Assembly: GCA_002104985.1 (NCBI GenBank)
Contig: MCGO01000100.1
Location: forward strand, 62,001 to 126,000
Source of the DNA: Rhizoclosmatium globosum
Taxonomy: Eukaryota; Chytridiomycota; Chytridiomycetes; Chytridiales; Chytriomycetaceae
Length of the DNA stretch: 64,000 bases
Reading direction: 5' to 3'
Shown: piece by piece, positions 22,786-34,913 of the stretch
Position numbering within the stretch: the stretch's first letter is position 1
Layout: every line of letters begins with the position of its first letter
The notes under the pieces: model-generated
What the model was told of the DNA's origin: nothing
Databases searched by the model: none
What the model saw: the letters and a program-made list of their open reading frames with translations, nothing else
Translations under genes and position numbers: made by a program

Positions 22786-24291
22786 TTAAAACGATCCAAT
22801 AAAAACTGTACCAACAATAAAAGCAACCAATCCTAAGCAAAAGGGAGCATTCAGCAAGTATGGCTGGGGGACACAACACGCAAGTTTCCTTTAGCATTCT
22901 TGTCCTTTCCAGAATCTTTATGAACTACAGTTTGAGCTTTAAACTCTGATTTTGCATCTGGTGATAGGGCTGGTGGATTCTTTTTCGATACTGTTGGACT
23001 GTATCCGGATTTTGTGAGTTCAATACTTTGGACAGCACCGAAAAAGTCTGTGACGAGGGCCTGTTTCCCATAACTTAGAGACGTTCTGCACTACAATCAC
23101 AAAATTAAACGCACATTGTCAGCTCCTCTTGGGAAGAGGTCCGTTCTGATTCCAGGAGTCGACATAATTTCGTTTGGGTCATACGTCGCGAACTAATTGA
23201 CAAATTAATCCCATAACTAATGAACATTCTGACGAAGCATACCAAGTTCCCCAGCGTTGACTTATCCTGCTTATCGAGTTTTTCAAGTGTCTCCAGGTTC
23301 GAGAAAGTCCAACGATCAATGACAGCCGTTCCGATATCCGAATCATGATGATGAGAGTATGAGCTCTGTTTTTCCAAACTGGAGGCGGCCGCAATCACGT
23401 TTGGGGAATAAATGTGACGATACATTGTGGCTGCCTGGCATGTATCAATCATGAAGAAGATTTCGTTGTACCTAAACGTCCCTCATATTTAAATACTGAA
23501 AGTGACAGACAAAAGAGACACTAACCGTTTCTTCTCATGCATTTGAGCAATAGCGTCTCCAACATCATGTGAACCAATCTCTTCAGCATCCTGGAACTTC
23601 AAGAACTCTTTTCCTCCATGTCCAGTCATGAAAATCAATACATTGCTTCGGTCATCTGTCAGCAAGCGCTTCGACCTTGGGACGTGGGGTTCATGACGAC
23701 CTATAAACAGACCATCCGTCAATCGCATTTACAACCCATCAAAGCGACCAAAAAACAACGAACCAGTCAAAACTCGAATAAATGACTCAACAGTAACTTC
23801 ATAGCCTCGATAATCCACCTCGATATTAGATCCATACAAATCAAGTTTTCGACCAGCGTTGTTGTACACAGTTGCTGGAAAGTGGTTTCGTGAGTTACAA
23901 GCTACATCGTCGGCAAGCATGAGGATGATGTTGGAGTCTGGGATACCCAGTCGCTTGACTGTCCTGATAATGACGTGTGAGTTGAAAGCCCGTCATTTCA
24001 AGGGCCAAACCAACCTGTACATGGACAGGGTATTTGCAATGTGTCTATAGTTGAACCAGAAACGAGATGTGCATACCTGGTCGGAAGGAGTCAGGTACTT
24101 GTGTTGATTTGAATATTTCAACTCACCAAGACAGCCCAGTTGTTAGTGTGTCCACTCTCGCCGCTCTTGCGAAAGAAGTTCCCTGCTAATTCGGCTGCAT
24201 TGTCCATAGACTTCAGTTCCTCGACGATTGGTGCCTTGGCGGCGAGTGCAACCGCAAAGAGCAATGACACAACCAAGTGCGTTAGTTGCAT
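22786..24291 (-). CDS. GPI8: GPI-anchor transamidase catalytic subunit GPI8/PIG-K
   Basis: Caspase-fold cysteine protease that transfers GPI anchors onto proteins in the ER lumen. The N-terminus [17 protein letters not shown] is a signal peptide. It continues with [27 protein letters not shown] and [20 protein letters not shown]. Catalytic His lies in [20 protein letters not shown] and catalytic Cys in [20 protein letters not shown]. After [20 protein letters not shown] the naive frame stops early at 22851. A 65-nt intron (GTAGTTCAT...CCCCCAG) restores the expected C-terminal membrane anchor [20 protein letters not shown] and a stop at 22786. The family usually ends in such a helix, so I prefer this model. 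Confidence 0.93.
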
Positions 24292-24391
24292 CTTTTTTCC
24301 CCACCCAATGCATCATTAGTAGAATAATAATAGCAGAAAGTTTATTCCCTAATGATCACGACTCCCCTCTTCATCATTGTGATAAACCCAA

Positions 24392-27300
24392 TCACTTCTT
24401 CCCCTTCTTTCCCTTCTTCTTTCCATTACTTCCATCAATAAAGTTCATCAGCTCATCAATAGATAAGTGGCCCTTGTTTGGCTCGACTTCGTCTGCGGCA
24501 GTGGCAGCTCCTTTTGGGGCTTTTGGTACAGCCGCTGGAATAGTCTTAGCAACAGCTGGAACAGCTTGCTTTGGCTTGCTTGCTTTAGCGGATCCAGGAG
24601 TGGCCTTCTTAGCTCCCTCAGTAGCAGCCTTGGCCTTTCCGGCCTTTTCAGCCTTCTACTCAAGAAATTAACTCACAGGCAAACGAAAGTAAAAACGAAC
24701 GAACCTCAGTCTGAATTTTGTGCTTGAAAAACTCGACAAACTTCTCAGCATTCGCTACAATGTTCTTGCTCTTCTCGTCGTCCCCAGTGTATCGTTTCTT
24801 CATAGAAGCGGTTACAAGCTCCTGGTACTCAAGTGCTCGCTCCCAATCATTGAGTTGAATGAGTTGGTTAATGTAGAGTTCGTAGGAACGGATAGTCTGG
24901 TCGTGTTCTTTTCCTAGAACGTCCTCATACGTCTTGATAGCACGAGTCAAGAATTTGAGACCCAATGGAAGGTCAGATTTGGATTCCGCCAAGAGCATAG
25001 CGATTTGAGCCTATTGAGAATAATTAAAAATTTGATTGTTGGAAGTATGACAATACTTACATCCGCAGCAGCAAGCTCTGGGTGAACAGCAGTACCACAA
25101 TGCATCTCAAAGAACTTCAATGCATGGTTCATGTAGTCGAAACCAACGGAGAAGTTTCCAGTCAAACATTCGAAGAAACCAAGGTTTAACTGTAACAAAA
25201 ATTAGCCATTTCAAAGGCATCCTACAAAGAAAGGGGACATACATATTGCTGAAGAGTCTCTGGATCATCAAATCCAGAAATTCTCTCGTGAATCAACAAG
25301 GCGCGTCGCTGGTAAATCTTGGCAAGATCCAACTCCCCATTTTCATGATGAATTCTTGCCAAGTTTTGCTGAATCTTGGACGCGTCCAAGTGCAATGGCC
25401 CAAATGACTGCTCATAAATATTAAGTGCCTCCCGCAAGTATTCCTGGCCTTGTGCCTTGTCTCCTTGGCGGAAGTTGTATAGAGCATGCTCGTACACATC
25501 GTCACCAAACACAGACTTTGGCTCTGGGTACTTGACGACAGGACATAAGTTCAAAATATCGGATGATTCAAAGATGGTGTCTTGGTTTGAGTTGTTGAAG
25601 ATGTTGTAGGACTTTTGCTTGAGTTGAATACCAACTTTTAATGCAATAGAACGGAGGAGGCCAATCTTGCGCGATGTATCAGCAAGGTGGGTTGGAAGAT
25701 TCTCAGATGGGTATCTGAAACGTGATGCAACTTCCGCACGGATGCGCTGATCCAAGGACTCTGGAGTAAGTGATACGTAGCTGTATTCCTTGTGGGAAGA
25801 CTTTGGCTTGTTAGCCTTGACAATGTTGTCCTTGGATGCAAAGAAGCAGTTCAAAAGTGAGCAATACAGTCGCTGGACATATAGAGTGGAATTTCAGCCA
25901 AAAGTTCCCGGAGAACGTGCTTGGCAGCACGAGCAATCATTTCAGAAACCAAAAGATCCTTCACGTATGATGGGGCTGAGTTCAACTTCTCCAAAGACAA
26001 AGCAATTCTTCCCAAGTATCTCATGTTGATACCACGTTCGTGCAAAAATGATGTCAAACGCTGGCCATCCAAGGGAACACTGCTTGGGTTGGTACCAAGC
26101 TCGACAGTCTAAATCAAGTTCTTGTCAGTTAAAACAGTTTCAAGGAATCAACTTACAATAGCCGGAATAATAGTCTCTTGCAAGAACTTGGAGACAAGAC
26201 GGACATTTTCTTTTTGCTTGGCAAGTTCCTCAGTCTCAGCACCTTCAGTTTCTGGAGAAAGCATGAAAGCGTCAGGGTTGAACTTGATGCTGAAAGCAGA
26301 GACTAGAAAGATGTGAGTTACTCCAGCGATTCAAAAAAAGAAGAACTTACGATCAAGCTCTGGTTGAGGAGCTTCTTCTCCCTCAGGAAGGTTCTTAACG
26401 CGCTCAGCAATCTCGGCTCTCTGTTCAGTCACAAACTTGGTCAATCTTTGTTCATAGTAGAGATCAACAAGCTCATGACGCAAAAGAGTCAATCGGTGTG
26501 GGTAGGCAGGTAGACCATTATCAGTGGAGGCATCGATTTGGTCCAAGAACTCAATATCAGCTGGAGTTAAGCGACCCAAGTCCAACACGTATTTGCGACC
26601 ATCATTTCCAACAATACCCTTCACGTCAACTGGAGTGTTCAAAATGTGTTCTACACCAGCTGCATCAGTCACGTTGTGGCTTTCGATACGAAGTGCATCG
26701 CCCATTTTCCCAATAAGCTCATGGAACTCTGGCTGAGAAACAATGTTCTTGCCATAGTCGATGGATCCATAGACAATCACATCATTTGAGGCTTCGTCCT
26801 TTCCTTGTTGTCTGTTCAAGATTCCAGGAACAACAGTTTGAGCAACCACACGCATTCCCTTGAAATCAACCACACAAGTTCCAAGAGTGTTGAGTCCAAT
26901 CCAGTTTCCAGATGCAACAGCATCAACTTTCGCAACTCCGTCAACGTCCTTTGAAACAGCAACGTGAGCAGCGGCAGCTCCACCAGTAACTGGGAACGAT
27001 TCTGCCTGGTCCTTGGCAAACGAGTAAAAGATTCCTCCGTGAAGGAACATTTGTCCTCCCAAACCATCAGCACCAGCATCTCCTAAAGCTCCTGCAAGCG
27101 ACTTTTGGACAATTGAAGTAACGCCTTTGATGGCAGCTTCCACAAACTCAGAGTAGACTCTGTGAAGAGTTTGGGCACGAATAACTTTTTCAGTGTGGGT
27201 TGATGAAGGAAGTGCAGCTGCTGAACAAAGATCTTCGTTCCAGTCTCTTGTTGCAAGAGTATCGGCGGCATCTGCTGAAGCTACGAGTACATCGAGAGTG

Positions 27301-28421
27301 CGGGAAGTGTCTGGTACATTACGAGGTTCCTGAACAAGCCATGGAATGGCTTGTTGAGAGGATGGGAGAAGGTAAGTGTGAGGATGACGTTTGAGAGTGG
27401 CAGCTTGGAGTTTTGCAAACTCTGTTTTGAAGGAGGGAGAGAGTTGGGAAAGGACGTGTGGGAGAGTAGGGCCGGAGAAACTCTTGATAGTTGGGTCAAA
27501 GACCTTGTTGGTGGATCTCGAGATGAAGAATCCAGTGACTGAGCAGGTGATGTGAACAGTGGCCATTTCGTTAGTGGTGACGGCAAGATACATGATATCT
27601 CCGGCAGTGCGACGGTAAGGAGGAGGAGGGTTCCAGCAAGAAACTGTCAAAGATTTCAAGCATGGGTCTTCTGGCCCAGCAGAGACTTCTGGCAAGAGTC
27701 CAGCAATAACTTCAGCAGATTTCGACAATTCGAAGCTGTGTCCTGAGAACGGATGAGAGAGAGATTTGTTGGAATCATCAGATTCTTTGGCAGCCTTTGC
27801 TGAAGGGTTGATGTCTGCTGTGTGTGAGAAAGGGTCACCAAGATAAGGCTGAACACGCACCATACGATCCGGAGACTTCCTGCAAGTACGAGATACCAAC
27901 ATCAATACCGAATGAAGACGAAGTTGAAGACTTGAATCCCGTGAGAATCTCTCTTAGTCTGGCAATCTGAATGCGAACTTCGCGCTCGTTGAACTCGTCT
28001 ACAAACTGCATTCAGCCCAATAACCACACGCAATCAAGACAAGCTCACGCACCAGTAACCATGGCAATTGCTGGGTGGTTCAGATCAAAGTCCTGAATGT
28101 CAGTAAGGAGGGTGCTGTCTTGCAAGCGGGTGCCCTTGAAGGCCAAGTAGAAGCACGTGTTGAAGTTTCCCTCGGGCGAATCCATCAAATGCGAGCGAAT
28201 GTCGCCGATCGTTGTCGTTGGCGGCACCTTGGAACACGCGGCGTCAGACAAGTCGCCTTGGGTAAAAAGCGCAAACTCACCGCAACTTTGACAACGCCGC
28301 CGTTCGAAGGAAGCGTAACCGAAAGAACAATCAGTGGCGCTGCTTGGGCCTCGCTTTCAACTTCGGTTTCCACTTGGCTCGGCTCCACGGCCGCAACCTC
28401 TTCGACTTCGTTTTTCGTCAT
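24392..28421 (-). CDS. CLU1: CLU1/CluA clustered-mitochondria protein
   Basis: Large cytosolic protein needed for normal mitochondrial distribution; the yeast form also associates with eIF3 and mRNAs. The N-terminus (from MTKNEVEEVAAVEPSQ) has a ubiquitin-like region (TTTIGDIRSHLMDSPEGNFN, FKGTRLQDSTLLTDIQDFDL). The centre holds the CLU domain (RDWNEDLCSAAALPSSTHTE, VRAQTLHRVYSEFVEAA-like, NWIGLNTLGTCVVDFKGMRV, YVLDLGRLTPADIEFLDQID). The C-terminal third has TPR-like repeats (EALNIYEQSFGPLHLDASKI, ALKFFEMHCGTAVHPELAAA, AIKTYEDVLGKEHDQTIRSY). It ends in an Ala/Lys-rich tail and NGKKKGKKGKK. About ten short introns; the junctions near 27,880-28,040 are less certain. Confidence 0.92.
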
Positions 28422-28990
28422 TCTTTTTGTTGGTCTCTTCAGCTTTCCGATCACTCCGAACCGACAATCCCTCTTCCCTTTTGGAATAAACGCTCTTTTC
28501 ATGAAAGAATATTTGAACGAGAAAACAGATGCAAGCATGCAGTATATGTCTTTTTTTTTTTTTGGTAGACTCCAAATATTCATTTGCTTGTAAGCACCAA
28601 TACCCTCATATTGATGCTTTACACTTAAGAAAAGTTGGCTGCGAGATGAATTCAAGCTGACTGGAACTTGAATAGGCACTGCAAGTGATTGCTCCCAAAA
28701 TCGACAAGGCCGTAAAAGTAGCTCGAAAGCTATTTGAATTCCATTCAGTAATTGAGGTGAATGATTGTTGAGAATATTTTCTGCATGATCCAAGCTCCCA
28801 TAATCCGTACTATAAATTTATCGAACTCCGTGCAAGCCAAACTCCAAAGCTCCACATCATTATCTAACGGCCATTACAAATATTATTGCGGGTAAATATT
28901 TCTCCTTGGGATATTTCAAAAAATGCATTTGTCAGCTTATCCAAAAGGCATGCTCGACTCCAAAATTTTAGCACGAAACAACTCCCCAAA
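28422..28990. other. Divergent intergenic region, 569 bp
   Basis: Lies between the CLU1 start and the first hotdog thioesterase. It holds a 12-14 base T run near 28,550 and several short open frames in both strands with no recognisable product. The frame upstream of the thioesterase start is open back to 28,886 and reads like a targeting sequence, but it has no ATG. Confidence 0.35.
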
Positions 28991-29827
28991 ATGCCCGGAT
29001 TGTTTGACAGCTGGTTTGGCAAGAATCACAAGCATTCTACAGAGGAAGTGTACAAGACCTACCAACCACCAGTAGAACTGGTGGAAGAGATTGAAAGCCT
29101 TCCACTCGTTCAACGTCTGCTAGCAGACAACTCCTCCATCGCTTTCCGTCCCAGCCTGGCACCTCTTACTGAAGAGGAGCGATCTGACCCAGAGAACTAT
29201 TGGCAATTCCCGGGAGGTTTAGGAGTACCCAAGAACGACAAGAGCGAGAACTTGGACACATGGAAGAATCAGTTTGTTCGAGGCACAACCCTGTACGGCC
29301 AACACAAGATTGAATATGCATTGCAATCATTCAATGAGTTTGATAACGTTCTTATCAATGTGGTTCGATTTGGTGATGCAATGTGCGGCCATAACGGTCT
29401 TGTGCACGGTGGCCTTATCTCTGCGTTCTTTGATGATTCATTTGGTAACACGCCATATTTATTATTTTTGACATTCGTATACTCATCCCCAAATATTATA
29501 GGAACTGTATTTCTTTTAGCCTCAAAAGGTCAAAACACAGGTGTGACTGCAAACTTGAACATCAACTACAGAGCGCCGATGCCTGCGGGAAGCACTGTGG
29601 CTTTCGTGCTGTGGATCGATAGGGAAGAGGGTTCCAAAAAAGTATTCTTGAAAGCCGAGGCTCGTTCTATTCCAACAGAAGAATCTGACGCAACATTGGA
29701 CGAGACTGCTACTATTGGAGAAAAGGCTATCGGACCTGGCTCAATCAAGTTTGCTGAAGCAACTGCCCTCTTCATTAAACTGGACACTAAGCGTGTAGAG
29801 AAAATGGCTGAGCAGAAGCACAGCTAA
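28991..29827 (+). CDS. Hotdog-fold (PaaI/THEM4-like) thioesterase, paralogue 1
   Basis: Acyl-CoA thioesterase-like protein from two exons (intron about 29,446-29,501). The core reads HNGLVHGGLISAFFDDSFG, the usual hotdog active-site helix with HGG and an acidic pair. It is preceded by FVRGTTLYGQHKIEYALQSF and followed by KGQNTGVTANLNINYRAPMP and VAFVLWIDREEGSKKVFLKA. A proline-containing N-terminal segment (YKTYQPPVELVEEIESLPLV) precedes the fold. ATG 28,991 is the first in frame. Two paralogues lie at 29,884 and 47,108. The substrate is unknown. Confidence 0.88.
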   Translation: MPGLFDSWFGKNHKHSTEEVYKTYQPPVELVEEIESLPLVQRLLADNSSIAFRPSLAPLTEEERSDPENYWQFPGGLGVPKNDKSENLDTWKNQFVRGTTLYGQHKIEYALQSFNEFDNVLINVVRFGDAMCGHNGLVHGGLISAFFDDSFGNTPYLLFLTFVYSSPNIIGTVFLLASKGQNTGVTANLNINYRAPMPAGSTVAFVLWIDREEGSKKVFLKAEARSIPTEESDATLDETATIGEKAIGPGSIKFAEATALFIKLDTKRVEKMAEQKHS

Positions 29828-29883
29828 TAGCATCATTACCCAACATCTTTCAAATTACCAATAAATCTTGTTCTTCAAACCCA

Positions 29884-30687
29884 GATGTCAACCCAAGTAG
29901 GACATCACAGTCTTTCAGCATCCTTCCTCCGTCTACAATCAGTCCGTCGTCTGAACACGGGACTTATCACCCACAAGCAGATATCGTCAATCAAGTTCAC
30001 AACTTGCCGTTGACAAAGAGACTTTTCAAACATCAACTTATCTTTCCCTTCCGACCCTTAGCAACGCCAGCAGCAGGCAATCAAGTACCATCCCAAACAT
30101 CTTACAAATCCTTCCAAGTTCCGTCAAAGCGAGGCTTACAACCGGACTCCTTGCTCGAAGACCCATCTAGATGCGTCTCAAAGTTCATTCGAGGCCCGAG
30201 CATGTACGGCGAAGGGAAGATTGAATACTGCGTTCAAGGCTATGAACCAACCTGTCATCACCTGATCAATGTCGTAAAGTTTGGAACTAATATCTGTGGT
30301 CATGACGGGATCGTACATGGAGGATTGATAACCAGTTACTTTGATGACGCTTTGAGTTCGTTGTTTCTGATTCATGCGAAAGGTGAATACTCGGGCGTGA
30401 CGGGGAAACTTGAAACTGATTTCCGTGCACCGATGCCGGCTGGAACAGCTATTGCATTTGTAATGTGGTTGGATAGAGTGGAAGGCAGGAAAGTGTGGAT
30501 TAAAGGGGAAGCCAGAAGCATTGTGTCTGATGAAAACTCAAATGAGTTTGGGGTTCTAGGTTATAATTCTGGAAATGAAAGTATTGGCGCAGGGTGGGCT
30601 GGAAATAAGTCAGTAAAATACGCTGAATCTGCGGCATTATTCATCAAACTCGACAAGGAGGCTTATGAACGATTTAGGAAAGAATAA
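29884..30687 (+). CDS. Hotdog-fold thioesterase, paralogue 2 (frame break in the presequence)
   Basis: Same family as its neighbour, intronless over the core. It has FIRGPSMYGEGKIEYCVQGY, CGHDGIVHGGLITSYFDDAL, YSGVTGKLETDFRAPMPAGT and FVMWLDRVEGRKVWIKGEA. The ATG at 29,884 opens a likely mitochondrial presequence (SASFLRLQSVRRLNTG), but the mature frame begins one base off, at TYHPQADIVNQVHNLPLTKR. The switch falls on a GGG run at 29,959-29,961, where one more G would join them. Without correction the longest Met-starting form would begin inside the protein and lack targeting. The stop is 56 bp upstream of this gene's ATG in paralogue 1, so they are tandem duplicates. Confidence 0.82.
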   Translation, partial: DVNPSRTSQSFSILPPSTISPSSEHGTYHPQADIVNQVHNLPLTKRLFKHQLIFPFRPLATPAAGNQVPSQTSYKSFQVPSKRGLQPDSLLEDPSRCVSKFIRGPSMYGEGKIEYCVQGYEPTCHHLINVVKFGTNICGHDGIVHGGLITSYFDDALSSLFLIHAKGEYSGVTGKLETDFRAPMPAGTAIAFVMWLDRVEGRKVWIKGEARSIVSDENSNEFGVLGYNSGNESIGAGWAGNKSVKYAESAALFIKLDKEAYERFRKE

Positions 30688-30765
30688 TGCCCAAATAGAT
30701 TTATTACGAAGTATAGAACGGTTTACAATTTCATAGCTGAGCTGAACTCAATGTTTCGGGTCTTT

Positions 30766-32892
30766 TTAACAACCTTGACCTCCTTGGCTGATCCAAACCA
30801 AGGTAGAAGAGGGACCATAGGAGCAAATGACAGTGTTGCTGCACGCCCATTGACCGTTGGTGGTACAAGGCTGACCAACAACAATGTTGTTTCCAGAAAC
30901 AACGGAAGTGGTGGTCTTTTGAGCAGCAGCGGTTGTAGTTGTCTTTTGGGCTGCAGCAGTAGTGGTTGTTTTCCCAGCGGCAGCAGTGGTGGTAACTTGA
31001 GCAACAACTGTTGTAGTTTTGACAGTGGTAGTTGAAGTGGTCGTAGTTGGAGTTTTGGCAACAGCAGCAGTGGTAGTAGTCTTGACAGCCGCAGTAGTCG
31101 AAGCAGCTGGACCAGAAACACACAGACCAAGTTGAGCAAATCCAGGAGCTGGAGGTTTGGTTCCTGGCTCACCGGCGTAGTACGCGGTGTTCCAGTTGTA
31201 ACCATTGTAGGAGAATTGCATTCCAGTAGAGTAACGTACAGTCACGTCCCATGGAGCAGCACATGGTGGTGGACCAACAGGGGTTGGGCCAACTGGTGCG
31301 TGAGTTGCAATAGTTGGGTTCGAGCCAGGAAGAACTGGGTCGTTCAATCGAGGAATGGATCCCGAGCAACGTGGAGTATTGGCACCCAAAACAGTCTTAC
31401 ATAGGGCTTGAGCAAGGACGTTTACGTGAGCGTCGGCATTGGTTCCTTGCGGCTTGAAGAGTTCCCAGAAGAATCCACCCTTGTAGTATGGTTGAGTGTT
31501 GGACAAAATTTCACTAGCAGCGACGTTGGTCAGAGGAATCTGGTTCTTGGCATCAGATGGTGGTGGGTAAGCTGGAGTTCCGATTTCATAACCAACATTT
31601 GCTTGGACACCGGCGGACGCGTATTGTGCCATATAGAAGTTAACTTGGCCGTCAAGAGTACAGGTGGCTGGGGCAGGTGGACAGTTCACAGTGGAGCCGC
31701 TAAGATCGTAAGACATGACGTTCCAGCCTCCCGCGTTTGGACCAGTGGCAAGGTATTGGACGAGGTCAGGGTATGATGGAACCATGTTGAGTGTGATTCC
31801 CTTCAAGTTACCACCCCACCACGTTCCAGCCCAGGCTCCCGCAGCAGAAGCAGCAGTAGAAAGCTTTAAAGTTGGGTAATATTGCTGAATGTTGATTCTA
31901 ACATCCTGAAGAATGGCAGCGTATTTGTAGACAGTCTGGTACAGGGAACAACCGTTTCCACAGTTCTGTTGAGCAGACGCATCGACCTTGAACATGTCAG
32001 CGTGCCAGAATTCCTCATAATCAATGTCAACACCGTCAAGACCAAGGTCCTTGGCAAGGAAAACCAAGTCCTGGTAAGGGTCGCGACCCTTCTTGTTCCA
32101 GTCGTTGAGTCCTGGAACAGTTACTGGTCCGTTCTTTGGAGTGTTGTAAACGTAACCAGCAACCAACTCTGGATGCCATTTTGGAGCATCTCCCATTTTG
32201 CTGTTCTTGGTGACATAGTCTTGAGCTTGTTTCCAAGTAGCACTGTAAGCAGGCTCTGGGAAGACAGCGTAAGAGTCTGGGGTGTTACCGTTCGCGGGAG
32301 GCTCACTATTGAACAGGTAAGGAATTATACAGGTAATTAAAGTTCAAGTTACCATGCGTAGCACCACTGATTGGAAGCATTACACTTGGAAATGTCACCA
32401 CCCGCATACTGCTGGATAGTTGACTGGAAGGTTGGGGTTGTTGATCCATAATTGTAAATGGAATATTGCGCATAAGCCCATGGCCAACAGTTGTAATCCC
32501 ATCCTCCCATAGAAAGGAAGACTTCAACACCTCCGGCTTGAAGCTGTGCAGTGTACTTTTTGATTTCTGCAAATCCAAAGTCGGCTTGAGAGTTGTTGTA
32601 GTTCATACCGACACCAACCAAGGTGTTGGAGTTTGGTTCATAGTACACTGGAAATTTAATGATTTAGAATTCGATAGCTAAGGCTGGGTACTCGAAACTC
32701 ACTGTCTGGGCGAGCAAAGGACAACCACACTCTGTTGATTGGAAGCGTGGCAGCATTCTGAGCCAACAACGCAAGCTTTTGTGGGTCTCCAAAGAGAACG
32801 TAGGCTCCAGCAAACTTTTCGCCAACTGGTGGAGTGGCAAGCGCCTGGACTGAGATTGCAGATACTGCAAGAGTGAGGATGGAAAAGAGCAT
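30766..32892 (-). CDS. Secreted GH18 chitinase with chitin-binding modules
   Basis: Extracellular endochitinase. Signal peptide MLFSILTLAVSAISVQALA. The GH18 barrel includes VEVFLSMGGWDYNCWPWAYA and the catalytic motif LGLDGVDIDYEEFWHAD (DxxDxDxE, with the Glu as proton donor), then GAWAGTWWGG and WNVMSYDLSG. After the barrel, PWDVTVRYSTGMQFSYNGYN with WNTAYYAGEPGTKPP looks like a CBM5/12 chitin-binding module. A Thr/Ala-rich linker follows (likely O-glycosylated), then a Cys-rich end (GQPCTTNGQWACSNTVICSY) resembling CBM19 of yeast Cts1. Two short introns near 32,306-32,348 and 32,650-32,700. Probably used in cell-wall remodelling or feeding on chitin. Confidence 0.92.
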
Positions 32893-34913
32893 AGAAGTGA
32901 TTGATTATGATGAAAATTAATGAAGGCAGGATATGCGAATTTATAGAAATTGGCTGGTGGCTCTGGTCATGCGGATCACGTGGACGCTTTCCTTGTGCGG
33001 TTTTAAATTGCCAAAGGTAGGTTCGTTCTGAAATGAGTCACAATGATTAGGTTGAAAATCTTGAACCTTTCCTTTGGTGTTACTATTTGGCCAGAACGCT
33101 CTCCCAACCTAGTTTCGTGTTGTTTAATCTGAGACCACGTGGATTATTAGTCAAGTCTTATCTCATCTCAAACCTACTTATGTAAGGTCCAATGTGCACG
33201 TTTTGGCCTTTTCATTCAACGCAAAACTGAGTAAAAACAAACAAAATTCAAATATATCTAATATCTAAGAATAAAATTCGGAATACTTTTGTACTTTTAT
33301 TCGTTTCCTTTGATGTATTTGTTCTTGTTGATTTTTACATGTTGACAACCAAATTTGTTATTTCTGCACATCAGGGTTCAAATTTTGTCTGTCGCGACAG
33401 ACATCTTGAACTCCGTGAGTCAGGCATTGTCGCAATTGTGCAAAAAGTGAGCCATATACTGTCAGTGTGATATGAAACCTTCACTATTAAGGTAATTTTT
33501 GAGATTCTGTGAAAATGATTTTGGGATTGAACAGTCAGAGTGATACATTTTGTGTCATGCACTTCTTGTCATGATTCAAACAAATCATTGAATAAAAAAG
33601 GTAAAAGGGAAGGGATATAGCAGCAAAACCGAAGACTTCCAGAGAGAAATCAACAAAATAGAAATGAATCAAAAGGCAGAGTTACTCGTGAAACAGGGGA
33701 AATAAAAAAGGTGGCAAAGCGAGCAATGAAACGGACGGAAGGCGACTGAGCGCCTAAAAGGCGCGAAGGAATCTGGAGTTAATTCTAGAATGGCCAAAAA
33801 AGGAAGAGGAGCGAGCGCAGCGAGGAATGAAACAAACAAAGTCAGGGCAATTAATGGTGGAATATACTCAGAAACAAGTTGACATGCTATAGGGACCTTT
33901 TGGAACTATGCTTTTTGGGAATAGCGAACAGAGTGAGCAGTGAAACAGACGGAACTGTACCTTAATTGTGAACCAGGGCCATGGAGTCTGGAATTAATGC
34001 ATGAATCAGGAGGGATAAAGAAAACGAGCAACGTCAATAGAGAAATCAACTAAATAGAAATGAATTAAATAGGTAGAGTTACTCGTGAACCAGGGGAAAT
34101 AGAAAAGGTTCGAGCGCAACGAGCAATGAAACGGACGGAAGACGACTGAAGGAATCTGGAGTTAGCACAACAGAGGGGCAGCGAACGAAGAAACAAACGA
34201 AGTCAGGAAGAGAAAATCAATTAAATAGAAATGAACTCAAAAGCGAGCGGTTCCGTAGAGCATTGTGTTTTAGAGATGCGAGCGAAGCGAGCAATGATAC
34301 AAACGGAAGAGAACTACACTCCTTTTCTTGTGCATAGACGAGGGTAGAACGGATAGCGTCTGACGATGAAGATCCATTCGTATCATAATTTATTCTTTTC
34401 AATCACCGATATGTCCTTATTTGCATTATCAACTCATAAAGCGTTATTAACTCTTTCTACTCCATTTCTTTGTGTTAAGTATATTGATTGTCTCCATCGC
34501 TAACAGTTTATCTTTTTTTCTTAAGGGGATATTAACGAACACGATCAGTGTAGAAGCGGTAGCGGGCCTGTACTATTATTGAGCGTCGGTTCGAGAAAAG
34601 AAAATGCTGCGCTTTGGGCACCCGTGGTGTGCCGCCTTGCCCGTCTCAATCTCATTTAGCAACAAAAATCCGGAACAAAACAAATCTTATTTATACCTGG
34701 CAAGCTTCGCGTGCACCGAGGAGTTGTGTGTTCTTCGGAGCCACTACAGGAGCCACCTCATCAAATCAGGTGGTCTGGGCCAATAATTATGTGATACCCC
34801 CAGTTAACTTTGTGTCATTTGCTTTAGTTGGTGTTTCAAAGCTTAGACCCGCTTCACCAAGTGAGAACGACAAGGAAAGATTAAGGGCAAAGTAATCTAT
34901 TACTAATGCGCAA
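32893..34913. other. Long intergenic region without a convincing gene
   Basis: About 2 kb, AT-rich. The 32.9-33.2 kb part probably holds the chitinase promoter. Between 33.64 and 34.33 kb is a cluster of degenerate repeats (separate entry). Open frames at 34,604-34,895 show no recognisable product; they could be leader exons of the following gene. No RNA gene seen. Confidence 0.4.
33640..34330. repeat. Cluster of degenerate dispersed or tandem repeats
   Basis: Two long related copies lie about 395 bp apart (33,643-33,790 and 34,041-34,165). They share GAAATCAAC.AAATAGAAATG, GAGTTACTCGTGAA.CAGGGG, GAGCAATGAAACGGACGGAA and GGAATCTGGAGTTA. Partial copies of the GCGAGCAATGAAACGGACGG core occur near 33,830, 33,930 and 34,290. 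The first copy also has a perfect hairpin, GCGCCT-AAA-AGGCGC. No terminal repeats, target duplication or transposase are visible. It may be the remains of a minisatellite or a non-autonomous element. Confidence 0.6.

Noticed and set aside
30723..31205. Leu-rich and Cys/Ser-rich frames overlapping the chitinase end
   Set aside because: They are out-of-frame or antisense readings of the Thr-rich linker repeats.
33640..34330. Repeat cluster as a CRISPR array or intact transposon
   Set aside because: Repeats are degenerate and unevenly spaced, and there is no cas gene, transposase or terminal repeat; the window is eukaryotic.
34604..34895. Open frames before the GTPase-like gene
   Set aside because: No recognisable product and no good splice connection to the next exon; kept only as possible leader.
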